A DNA stretch of 64,000 bases, from the NCBI RefSeq assembly GCF_052857255.1, contig NC_135504.1, positions 147,958,121 through 148,022,120 on the forward strand, written 5' to 3'. Within the stretch, counting starts at the first letter, position 1; each line of letters begins with the position of its first letter. This document shows, piece by piece, positions 1 through 9,459 of this stretch. The notes beneath the pieces are model-generated. The model worked only from the letters and a program-made list of their open reading frames with translations. It did not search any database and was not told where the DNA came from. The translations under genes and the position numbers were made by a program. Source of the stretch: Amblyomma americanum (lineage: Eukaryota > Arthropoda > Arachnida > Ixodida > Ixodidae).

Positions 1-178
1 TTGTATTAAGCACGAAAACATGCTTTTCGCGCAGTTATAAGAGAAAAAAGTTTTGACGCGTATCACATGGACACATTTAAAACCGATGTGTTGTGATTTA
101 GCTTGTTTCGGTCTAAAACAGCTTGTTTCGTTGTATTAAGCAAGAATACATGCTTTTCGCGCAGTTATAAGAGAAAAA

Positions 179-308
179 GTTTTGACGCGTGTCACAGGGA
201 CACTTGTAAAACCGATGTGTTCAGATTTACCTCGTTTCGGACTAAAACAGCTTGTTTCGTTGGATTAAGCACGAATACATGCTTTTCGCGCAGTTATAAG
301 AGAAAAAA
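179..308 (+). repeat. Representative monomer, type f (GGATTAAG type)
   Basis: This monomer begins GTTTTGACGCGTGTCACAGG, carries TTTACCTCGTTTCGGACTAA in the middle (TTTATCTCG in other copies) and has TTTCGTTGGATTAAGCA where most monomers have TTTCGTTGTATTAAGCA. It recurs once or twice per HOR unit throughout the window, for example around 1730, 3650, 4168, 6088 and 49160. It is the type whose constant segment comes closest to the vertebrate CENP-B box. The length is 130 bp because the trailing A-run has one extra A. Confidence 0.9.
255..271 (+). other. CENP-B-box-like 17-mer in type f monomers
   Basis: TTTCGTTGGATTAAGCA. Against the mammalian CENP-B box consensus YTTCGTTGGAARCGGGA the first ten bases match without a gap, but the CGGG core at positions 13-16 is replaced by AAGC. 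Of the nine bases regarded as essential (TTCG, A, CGGG) six are present. Other copies include 1806-1822, 3726-3742 and 4244-4260. Ordinary monomers have TTTCGTTGTATTAAGCA, matching only the first eight bases in a row. This is a resemblance only; binding by a CENP-B or pogo-type protein is not shown, and the missing CGGG argues against the mammalian protein. Confidence 0.3.
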
Positions 309-822
309 TTTTTGACGCGTATCACATGGACACATTTAAAACCGATGTGTTCAGATTTAGCTCGTTTCGGTCTAAAACAACTTGTTTCGTTGTATTAAGC
401 ACGAATACATGCTTTTAGCGCAGTTATAAGAGAAGTTTTGAAGCGTATCACATGGACACTTGTAAAACCGATGTGTTCAGATCTAGCTCGTTTTGGTCTA
501 AAACAGCTTGTTTCGTTGTATTAAGAACGAATACATGCTTTTCGCGCAGTTATAAGAGAAAAAGTTTCGACGCGTATCACATGGACACTTGTAAAACCGA
601 TGTGTTCAAATCTAGCTCGTTTTGGTCTAAAACAGCTTGTTTCGTTGTATTAAGCAAGAATACAATGCTTTTCGTGCAGTTATAGGAGAAAAAGTTTTGA
701 CGCGTTTCACAGGGACACTTGTAAAACCGATGTGTTCAGATTTAGCTCGTTTCGGTCTAAACCAACTTGTTTCGTTGTATTAAGCACGAATACATGCTTT
801 TCGCGCAGTTATAAGAGAAAAA

Positions 823-955
823 GTTTTGACGCGTATCACGTGGATACTTGTAAAACCGATGTGTTTAGATATATATAGCTCGTTTTGGTATAAAACCGCT
901 TGTTTTGTTGTTTTAAGCAAGAATACGTGCTTTTCGCGTAGTTATAGAAGAAAAA
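823..955 (+). repeat. Representative monomer, type c with TA expansion
   Basis: This 133-bp monomer has TATCACGTGGATACTTG, then AGATATATATAGCTCG, TTTTGGTATAAAACCGC, GTTGTTTTAAGCAAGAATAC and TTTTCGCGTAGTTATAGAAG. It is the most divergent common type, with about 14 differences from type a. The four extra bases come from two added TA units (GATATATATAGC against GATATAGC in shorter copies). The longer form recurs near 6780, 9607, 12827, 16297, 19138, 19400, 20310, 23030, 25998, 26260, 27170, 29751, 30012, 30533, 32463 and 32724, so it is an inherited HOR marker rather than random slippage in each copy. Confidence 0.9.
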
Positions 956-1084
956 GTTTTGACGCGTTTCACAGGGACACATTTAAAACCGATGTGTCTA
1001 GATTTAGCTCGTTTCGGTCTAAAACAGCTTGTTTCGTTGTATAAAGCACGAATACATGCTTTTCGCGCAGTTATAAGAGAAAAA
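956..1084 (+). repeat. Representative monomer, type d
   Basis: A 129-bp monomer with TTTCACAGGGACACATTTAA and GATGTGTCTAGATTTAGCTC. The TCTAGA hexamer and the ACATTTAAAACC segment are diagnostic. It almost always follows a type c monomer, giving a c-d pair that is kept in most HOR units of the window, for example near 3137, 5575, 6868, 9694, 48646 and 60207. Confidence 0.9.
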
Positions 1085-1214
1085 GTTTTGACGCCTATCA
1101 CATGGACACTTGTAAAACCGATGTGTTCAGATCTAGCTCGTTTTGGTCTAAAACAGCTTGTTTCGTTGTATTAAGCAAGAATACAATGCTTTTCGCGGAG
1201 TTATAAGAGAAAAA
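1085..1214 (+). repeat. Representative monomer, type a
   Basis: A 130-bp monomer with ATCACATGGACACTTGTAAA, CAGATCTAGCTCGTTTTGG and CTAAAACAGCTTG. This copy starts GACGCCTATC where most others have GACGCGTATC, and ends with CAAGAATACAATGC, which has one extra A. It is one of the commonest types in all regions and is usually followed by type b. Confidence 0.9.
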
Positions 1215-1343
1215 GTTTTGACGCGTTTCACAGGGACACTTGTAAAACCGATGTGTTCAGATTTAGCTCGTTTCGGTCTAAAACAACTTGTTTCGTTGTA
1301 TTAAGCACGAATACATGCTTTTCGCGCAGTTATAAGAGAAAAA
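1215..1343 (+). repeat. Representative monomer, type b
   Basis: A 129-bp monomer with TTTCACAGGGACACTTGTAA, CAGATTTAGCTCGTTTCGG and CTAAAACAACTTG. It differs from type a at about six positions. It usually stands between type a and type c, so the order a-b-c-d is the commonest four-monomer string in the window. Confidence 0.9.
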
Positions 1344-1933
1344 GTTTTGAAGCGTATCACGTGGATACTTGTAAAACCGATGTGTTTAGATATAGCTCGT
1401 TTTGGTATAAAACCGCTTGTTTCGTTGTTTTAAGCAAGAATACGTGCTTTTCGCGTAGTTATAGAAGAAAATTTTGACGCGTTTCACAGGGACACTTCTA
1501 AAACCGATGTGTTCAGATCTTGCTCGTTTTGGTCTAAAACAGCTTGTTTTGTTGTATTAAGCACGAATACATGCTTTTCGCGCAGTTATAAGAGAAAAAA
1601 GTTTTGACGCGTATCACATGGACACATTTAAAACCGATGTGTTCAGATTTAGCTCGTTTCGGTCTAAAACAGGTTGTTTCGTTGTATTGAGCAAGAATAC
1701 ATGCTTTTCGCGCAGTTATAAGAGAAAAAGTTTTGACGCGTGTCACAGGGACACTTGTAAAACCGATGTGTTCAGACTTACCTCGTTTCGGACTAAAACA
1801 ACTTGTTTCGTTGGATTAAGCACGAATACATGCTTTTCGCGCAGGTATAAGAGAAAAAAGTTTTGACGCGTATCACATGGACACATTTAAAACCGGTGTG
1901 TTCAGATTTAGCTCGTTTCGGTCTAAAACAGCT

Positions 1934-2048
1934 TTCGGTCTAAAAGCAGCATCGTCCTCGTCTGTGTGTTTCTTCGATGTCTTCGTTTACTTTCCGCTGC
2001 CATTTATTCGATCATGCACCAACTAGCTCAAAATCCACCTTATCAGCT
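1934..2048 (+). repeat. Non-satellite insert copy 1 (115 bp) inside a monomer
   Basis: The monomer starting at 1860 is interrupted after CTAAAACAGCT by 115 bp and then resumes at TGTTTTGTTGTATTAAG. The insert starts with a short satellite echo (TTCGGTCTAAAAGCAGC), followed by about 90 bp unlike the monomer (starting ATCGTCCTCGTCTGTGTG, ending AATCCACCTTAT). The pentamer CAGCT stands immediately before the insert and is its last five bases, as a target-site duplication would look; the satellite echo also allows an origin by misaligned repair. Copies 1 and 2 read CTCAAAATCC where all later copies read CTCAACAATCC. Its origin is unknown. Confidence 0.9.
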
Positions 2049-3351
2049 TGTTTTGTTGTATTAAGCAAGAATACATGCTTTTCGCGCAGTTATAAGAGAA
2101 AAATTTTTGACGCGTTTCACAGGGACACTTGTAAAACCGATGTGTTGAGATTTAGCTCGTTTCGGTCTAAAACAACTTGTTTCGTTGTATTAAGCATGAA
2201 TACATGCTTTTAGCGCAGTTATAAGAGAAGAAGTTTTGACGCGTATCACATGGACACTTGTAAAACCGATGTGTTCAGATCTAGCTCGTTTTGGTCTAAA
2301 ACAGCTCGTTTCGTTGTATTAAGCACGAATACATGCTTTTCGCGCAGTTATAAGCGAAAAAGTTTTGACGCGTATCAGAAGAAGACTTATAAAGCCGATG
2401 TGTTCAGATCTAGCTCGTTTCGGTCTAAAACAGCTTGTTTCGTTGTATTAAGCACGAATACATGCTCTTAGCGCAGTTATAAGAGAAAAAGATTCGACGC
2501 GTATCACATGGACACTTGTAAAACCGATGTGTTCAGATCTAGCTCATCTCGGTCTAAAGCAGCTAGTTTCGTTGTATTAAGCAAGAATACATGCTTTCGC
2601 GCAGTTATAAGGGAAAAAGTTTTGACGCGTATTAGAGGGACTTGTAAAACCGATGTGTTCAGATTTAGCTCATCTCGGTCTAAAACAGCTTGTTTCGTTG
2701 TATTAAGCACGAATACATGCTTTTCGCGCAGTTATAAGAGAAAAAGTTTTGACGCCTATCACATGGACACTTGTAAAACCGATGTGTTCAGATCTAGCTC
2801 GTTTTGGTCTAAAACAGCTTGTTTCGTTGTATTAAGCAAGAATACAATGCTTTTCGCGCAGTTATAAGAGAAAAAGTTTTGACGCGTTTCACAGGGACAC
2901 TTGTAAAACCGATGTGTTCAGATTTAGCTCGTTTCGGTCTAAAACAACTTGTTTCGTTGTATTAAGCACGAATACATGCTTTTCGCGCAGTTATAAGAGA
3001 AAAAGTTTTGACGCGTATCACGTGGATACTTGTAAAACCGATGTGTTTAGATATAGCTCGTTTTGGTATAAAACCGCTTGTTTCGTTGTTTTAAGCAAGA
3101 GTACGTGCTTTTCGCGTAGTTATAGAAGAAAAAGTTTTGACGCGTTTCACAGGGACACATTTAAAACCGATGTGTCTAGATTTAGCTCGTTTCGGTCTAA
3201 AACAGCTTGTTTCGTTGTATTAAGCACGAAAACATGCTTTTCGCGCAGTTATAAGAGAAAAAAGTTTTGACGCGTATCACATGGACACATTTAAAACCGA
3301 TGTGTTCAGATTTAGCTCGTTTTGGTCTAAAACAACTTGTTTCGTTGTATT

Positions 3352-3369
3352 AAGCACGAATACGTGCTT
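3352..3369 (+). other. Perfect short dyad (7-bp arms, 4-base loop)
   Basis: AAGCACG-AATA-CGTGCTT forms a perfect inverted repeat. It is present only where a monomer combines CACG with ACGTGC (for example also at 3480-3497, within CAAGCACG-type recombinant monomers at 5790 and 5918, and their HOR copies). The commoner monomers have one mismatch in the stem (CACG...CATGC or CAAG...CGTGC). It could form a small cruciform or hairpin; no function is shown. Confidence 0.5.
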
Positions 3370-3521
3370 TTCGCGCAGTTATAAGAGAAAAAGTTTTGAC
3401 GCGTATCACGTGGATACTTGTAAAACCGATGTGTTTAGATATAGCTCGTTTTGGTATAAAACAGCTTGTTTCGTTGTTTTAAGCACGAATACGTGCTTTT
3501 CGCGTAGTTATAGAAGAAAAA

Positions 3522-3649
3522 GTTTTGACGCGTATCAGAGGAAAACTTTAAAACCGATGTGTTGTGATTTAGCTTGTTTCGGTCTAAAACAGCTTGTTTC
3601 GTTGTATTAAGCAAGAATACATGCTTTTCGCGCAGTTATAAGAGAAAAA
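3522..3649 (+). repeat. Representative monomer, type e
   Basis: A 128-bp monomer with ATCAGAGGAAAACTTTAAAA and GTGTTGTGATTTAGCTTG. It normally follows a type c monomer and precedes a type f monomer at the end of the c-d-g-c-e-f string. The same string is seen near 5960, 9178, 12004, 15476, 18448, 22208, 25178, 28936, 34740 and 41943, and in altered form in the last third of the window. Confidence 0.88.
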
Positions 3650-3936
3650 GTTTTGACGCGTGTCACAGGGACACTTGTAAAACCGATGTGTTCAGATTTA
3701 TCTCGTTTCGGACTAAAACAGCTTGTTTCGTTGGATTAAGCACGAATACATGCTTTTCGCGCAGTTATAAGAGAAAAAATTTTTGACGCGTATCACATGG
3801 ACACATTTAAAACCGATGTGTTCAGATTTAGCTCGTTTCGGTCTAAAACAACTTGTTTCGTTGTATTAGGCACGAATACGTGCTTTTAGCGCAGTTATAA
3901 GAGAAGAAGTTTTGAAGCGTATCACATGGACACTTG

Positions 3937-6374
3937 TAAAACCGATGTGTTCAGATCTTGCTCGTTTTGGTCTAAAACAGCTTGTTTTGTTGTATTAAGC
4001 ACGAATACATGCTTTTCGCGCAGTTATAAGAGAAAAAAGTTTTGACGCGTATCACATGGACACATTTAAAACCGATGTGTTCAGATTTAGCTCGTTTCGG
4101 TCTAAAACAGGTTGTTTCGTTGTATTGAGCAAGAATACATGCTTTTCGCGCAGTTATAAGAGAAAAAGATTTGACGCGTGTCACAGGGACACTTGTAAAA
4201 CCGATGTGTTCAGATTTACCTCGTTTCGGACTAAAACAACTTGTTTCGTTGGATTAAGCACGAATACATGCTTTTCGCGCAGGTATAAGAGAAAAAAGTT
4301 TTGACGCGTATCACATGGACACATTTAAAACCGGTGTGTTCAGATTTAGCTCGTTTCGGTCTAAAACAGCTTTCGGTCTAAAAGCAGCATCGTCCTCGTC
4401 TGTGTGTTTCTTCGATGTCTTCGTTTACTTTCCGCTGCCATTTATTCGATCATGCACCAACTAGCTCAAAATCCACCTTATCAGCTTGTTTTGTTGTATT
4501 AAGCAAGAATACATGCTTTTCGCGCAGTTATAAGAGAAAAATTTTTGACGCGTTTCACAGGGACACTTGTAAAACCGATGTGTTGAGATTTAGCTCGTTT
4601 CGGTCTAAAACAACTTGTTTCGTTGTATTAAGCATGAATACATGCTTTTAGCGCAGTTATAAGAGAAGAAGTTTTGACGCGTATCACATGGACACTTGTA
4701 AAACCGATGTGTTCAGATCTAGCTCGTTTTGGTCTAAAACAGCTCGTTTCGTTGTATTAAGCACGAATACATGCTTTTCGCGCAGTTATAAGCGAAAAAG
4801 TTTTGACGCGTATCAGAAGAAGACTTATAAAGCCGATGTGTTCAGATCTAGCTCGTTTCGGTCTAAAACAGCTTGTTTCGTTGTATTAAGCACGAATACA
4901 TGCTCTTAGCGCAGTTATAAGAGAAAAAGATTCGACGCGTATCACATGGACACTTGTAAAACCGATGTGTTCAGATCTAGCTCATCTCGGTCTAAAGCAG
5001 CTAGTTTCGTTGTATTAAGCAAGAATACATGCTTTCGCGCAGTTATAAGGGAAAAAGTTTTGACGCGTATTAGAGGGACTTGTAAAACCGATGTGTTCAG
5101 ATTTAGCTCATCTCGGTCTAAAACAGCTTGTTTCGTTGTATTAAGCACGAATACATGCTTTTCGCGCAGTTATAAGAGAAAAAGTTTTGACGCCTATCAC
5201 ATGGACACTTGTAAAACCGATGTGTTCAGATCTAGCTCGTTTTGGTCTAAAACAGCTTGTTTCGTTGTATTAAGCAAGAATACAATGCTTTTCGCGCAGT
5301 TATAAGAGAAAAAGTTTTGACGCGTTTCACAGGGACACTTGTAAAACCGATGTGTTCAGATTTAGCTCGTTTCGGTCTAAAACAACTTGTTTCGTTGTAT
5401 TAAGCACGAATACATGCTTTTCGCGCAGTTATAAGAGAAAAAGTTTTGACGCGTATCACGTGGATACTTGTAAAACCGATGTGTTTAGATATAGCTCGTT
5501 TTGGTATAAAACCGCTTGTTTCGTTGTTTTAAGCAAGAGTACGTGCTTTTCGCGTAGTTATAGAAGAAAAAGTTTTGACGCGTTTCACAGGGACACATTT
5601 AAAACCGATGTGTCTAGATTTAGCTCGTTTCGGTCTAAAACAGCTTGTTTCGTTGTATTAAGCACGAAAACATGCTTTTCGCGCAGTTATAAGAGAAAAA
5701 AGTTTTGACGCGTATCACATGGACACATTTAAAACCGATGTGTTCAGATTTAGCTCGTTTTGGTCTAAAACAACTTGTTTCGTTGTATTAAGCACGAATA
5801 CGTGCTTTTCGCGCAGTTATAAGAGAAAAAGTTTTGACGCGTATCACGTGGATACTTGTAAAACCGATGTGTTTAGATATAGCTCGTTTTGGTATAAAAC
5901 AGCTTGTTTCGTTGTTTTAAGCACGAATACGTGCTTTTCGCGTAGTTATAGAAGAAAAAGTTTTGACGCGTATCAGAGGAAAACTTTAAAACCGATGTGT
6001 TGTGATTTAGCTTGTTTCGGTCTAAAACAGCTTGTTTCGTTGTATTAAGCAAGAATACATGCTTTTCGCGCAGTTATAAGAGAAAAAGTTTTGACGCGTG
6101 TCACAGGGACACTTGTAAAACCGATGTGTTCAGATTTATCTCGTTTCGGACTAAAACAGCTTGTTTCGTTGGATTAAGCACGAATACATGCTTTTCGCGC
6201 AGTTATAAGAGAAAAAATTTTTGACGCGTATCACATGGACACATTTAAAACCGATGTGTTCAGATTTAGCTCGTTTCGGTCTAAAACAACTTGTTTCGTT
6301 GTATTAGGCACGAATACGTGCTTTTAGCGCAGTTATAAGAGAAGAAGTTTTGAAGCGTATCACATGGACACTTG
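3937..6374 (+). repeat. HOR tandem duplication, 2438 bp, copy 2
   Basis: Second copy of the 2438-bp unit, in direct tandem. The join lies within the 22 bases 3937-3958, which are shared with both the start and the end of the unit, as expected for unequal exchange between two monomers. Downstream the array continues into the eight monomers that copy 1 lacks (about 6375-7411). Confidence 0.88.
4372..4486 (+). repeat. Non-satellite insert copy 2 (115 bp)
   Basis: Appears identical to copy 1 and lies exactly 2438 bp downstream of it. It is also preceded by the diagnostic AACCGGTGTG variant of the monomer and flanked by CAGCT on both sides. It arose with the 2438-bp tandem duplication rather than by a second insertion. 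Confidence 0.9.
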
Positions 6375-6633
6375 TAAAACCGATGTGTTCAGATCTAGCT
6401 CGTTTTGGTCTAAAACAGCTTGTTTCGTTGTATTAAGAACGAATACATGCTTTTCGCGCAGTTATAAGAGAAAAAGTTTCGACGCGTATCACATGGACAC
6501 TTGTAAAACCGATGTGTTCAAATCTAGCTCGTTTTTGTCTAAAACAGCTTGTTTCGTTGTATTAAGCAAGAATACAATGCTTTTCGTGCAGTTATAGGAG
6601 AAAAAGTTTTGACGCGTTTCACAGGGACACTTG

Positions 6634-9459
6634 TAAAACCGATGTGTTCAGATTTAGCTCGTTTCGGTCTAAACCAACTTGTTTCGTTGTATTAAGCACG
6701 AATACATGCTTTTCGCGCAGTTATAAGAGAAAAAGTTTTGACGCGTATCACGTGGATACTTGTAAAACCGATGTGTTTAGATATATATAGCTCGTTTTGG
6801 TATAAAACCGCTTGTTTCGTTGTTTTAAGCAAGAATACCTGCTTTTCGCGTAGTTATAGAAGAAAAAGTTTTGACGCGTTTCACAGGGACACATTTAAAA
6901 CCGATGTGTCTAGATTTAGCTCGTTTCGGTCTAAAACAGCTTGTTTCGTTGTATTAGGCACGAATACATGCTTTTCGCGCAGTTATAAGAGAAAAAGTTT
7001 TGACGCCTATCACATGGACACTTGTAAAACCGATGTGTTCAGATCTAGCTCGTTTTGGTCTAAAACAGCTTGTTTCGTTGTATTAAGCAAGAATACAATG
7101 CTTTTCGCGGAGTTATAAGAGAAAAAGTTTTGACGCGTTTCACAGGGACACTTGTAAAACCGATGTGTTCAGATTTAGCTCGTTTCGGTCTAAAACAACT
7201 TGTTTCGTTGTAATAAGCACGAATACATGCTTTTCGCGCAGTTATAAGAGAAAAAGTTTTGACGCGTATCACGTGGATACTTGTAAAACAGATGTGTTTA
7301 GATATAGCTCGTTTTGGTATAAAACCGCTTGTTTCGTTGTTTTAAGCAAGAATACGTGCTTTTCGCGTAGTTATAGAAGAAAATTTTGACGCGTTTCACA
7401 GGGACACTTCTAAAACCGATGTGTTCTGATCTTGCTCGTTTTGGTCTAAAACAGCTTGTTTTGTTGTATTAAGCACGAATACATGCTTTTCGCGCAGTTA
7501 TAAGAAAAAAAAGTTTTGACGCGTATCACATGGACACATTTAAAACCGATGTGTTCAGATTTAGCTCGTTTCGGTCTAAAACAGGTTGTTTCGTTGTATT
7601 GAGCAAGAATACATGCTTTTCGCGCAGTTATAAGAGAAAAAGTTTTGACGCGTGTCACAGGGACACTTGTAAAACCGATGTGTTCAGATTTACCTCGTTT
7701 CGGACTAAAACAACTTGTTTCGTTGGATTAAGCACGAATACATGCTTTTCGCGCAGTTATAAGAGAAAAAAGTTTTGACGCGTATCACATGGACACGTTT
7801 AAAACCGGTGTGTTCAGATTTAGCTCGTTTCGGTCTAAAACAGCTTTCGGTCTAAAAGCAGCATCGTCCTCGTCTGTGTGTTTCTTCGATGTCTTCGTTT
7901 ACTTTCCGCTGCCATTTATTCGATCATGCACCAACTAGCTCAACAATCCACCTTATCAGCTTGTTTTGTTGTATTAAGCAAGAATACATGCTTTTCGCGC
8001 AGTTATAAGAGAAAAAGTTTTGACGCGTTTCACAGGGACACTTGTAAAACCGATGTGTTGAGATTTAGCTCGTTTCGGTCTAAAACAACTAGTTTCGTTG
8101 TATTAAGCATGAATACATGCTTTTAGCGCAGTTATAAGAGAAGAAGTTTTGACGCGTATCACATGGACACTTGTAAAACCGATGTGTTCAGATCTAGCTC
8201 GTTTTGGTCTAAAACAGCTCGTTTCGTTGTATTAAGCACGAATACATGCTTTTCGCGCAGTTATAAGCGAAAAAGTTTTGACGCGTATCAGAAGAAGACT
8301 TGTAAAGCCGATGTGTTCAGATCTAGCTCGTTTCGGTCTAAAACAGCTTGTTTCGTTGTATTAAGCACGAATACATGCTCTTAGCGCAGTTATAAGAGAA
8401 AAAGATTCGACGCGTATCACATGGACACTTGTAAAACCGATGTGTTCAGATCTAGCTCATCTCGGTCTAAAGCAGCTAGTTTCGTTGTATTAAGCAAGAA
8501 TACATGCTTTCGCGCAGTTATAAGGGAAAAAGTTCTGACGCGTATTAGAGGGACTTGTAAAACCGATGTGTTCAGATTTAGCTCATCTCAGTCTAAAACA
8601 GCTTGTTTCGTTGTATTAAGCACGAATACATGCTTTTCGCGCAGTTATAAGAGAAAAAGTTTTGACGCCTATCACATGGACACTTGTAAAACCGATGTGT
8701 TCAGATCTAGCTCGTTTTGGTCTAAAACCGCTTGTTTCGTTGTTTTAAGCAAGAGTACGTGCTTTTCGCGTAGTTATAGAAGAAAAAGTTTTGACGCGTT
8801 TCACAGGGACACATTTAAAATCGATGTGTCTAGATTTAGCTCGTTTCGGTCTAAAACAGCTTGTTTCGTTGTATTAAGCACGAAAACATGCTTTTCGCGC
8901 AGTTATAAGAGAAAAAAGTTTTGACGCGTATCACATGGACACATTTAAAACCGATGTGTTCAGATTTAGCTCGTTTTGGTCTAAAACAACTTGTTTCGTT
9001 GTATTAAGCACGAATACGTGCTTTTCGCGCAGTTATAAGAGAAAAAGTTTTGACGCGTATCACGTGGATACTTGTAAAACCGATGTGTTTAGATATAGCT
9101 CGTTTTGGTATAAAACAGCTTGTTTCGTTGTTTTAAGCACGAATACGTGCTTTTCGCGTAGTTATAGAAGAAAAAGTTTTGACGCGTATCAGAGGAAAAT
9201 TTTAAAACCGATGTGTTGTGATTTAGCTTGTTTCGGTCTAAAACAGCTTGTTTCGTTGTATTAAGCAAGAATACATGCTTTTCGCGCAGTTATAAGAGAA
9301 AAAGTTTTGACGCGTCACAGGGACACTTGTAAAACCGATGTGTTCAGATTTATCTCGTTTCGGACTAAAACAGCTTGTTTCGTTGGATTAAGCACGAATA
9401 CATGCTTTTCGCGCAGTTATAAGAGAAAAAATTTTTGACGCGTATCACATGGACACATT
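6634..9459 (+). repeat. HOR tandem duplication, 2826 bp, copy 1
   Basis: Matches the sequence 2826 bp downstream with no difference in the parts I compared, including rare private variants: TAAGAAAAAAAAG near 7502, AAAATCGATGTG near 8818, GGAAAATTTTAAAACC near 9193 and GACGCGTCACAGGG near 9308. The unit is 21 monomers plus the 116-bp insert. It contains a c monomer spliced directly after a type a half (TCTAAAACCGC near 8722), showing an older internal deletion that was then duplicated. Confidence 0.9.
7846..7961 (+). repeat. Non-satellite insert copy 3 (116 bp)
   Basis: Same insert with one extra base (CTCAACAATCC), 3474 bp after copy 2. The monomer around it again has AACCGGTGTG and the CAGCT flanks. 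The extra base joins an upstream ATG in frame to the satellite reading frame, which is why an 82-residue open frame crosses the insert here; I see no reason to regard it as coding. Confidence 0.9.

Larger units (their letters stand above)
1499..3936 (+). repeat. HOR tandem duplication, 2438 bp, copy 1
   Basis: The sequence matches that 2438 bp downstream with only a few substitutions (for example CAGACTTA near 1777 against CAGATTTA near 4215, and AAAGTTTTGAC against AAAGATTTGAC near 4168). Matching begins at 1499 and ends at 3958, where copy 1 has AGATCTTGCTC and copy 2 has AGATCTAGCTC. The unit is 18 monomers plus the insert. Relative to the longer unit that follows, it lacks about 1 kb (eight monomers), so it is a deletion-bearing HOR variant. 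Confidence 0.88.

Noticed and set aside
826..850. CACGTG (E-box) in type c monomers as a regulatory site
   Set aside because: A six-base palindrome created by one transition from CACATG, repeated because the monomer is repeated. There is no gene nearby to regulate.
1534..1746. Open frames of 66-77 codons on the - strand (MTRVKTFSLITARKACILAQ and similar)
   Set aside because: They are antisense readings of two adjacent monomers and recur in the same place in each HOR unit; nothing supports expression.
1934..2048. The insert as a full transposable element
   Set aside because: It is only about 110 bp between the CAGCT flanks, shows no terminal inverted repeats or poly-A tail, and codes for nothing; at most it is a fragment or a MITE-like remnant.
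7878..8126. 82-codon frame starting in the insert (MFLRCLRLLSAAIYSIMHQL) as a small secreted protein
   Set aside because: The hydrophobic start comes from the 116-bp insert joined by chance to the satellite frame. In insert copies 1 and 2 a one-base difference removes this start, and most of the frame is ordinary monomer.
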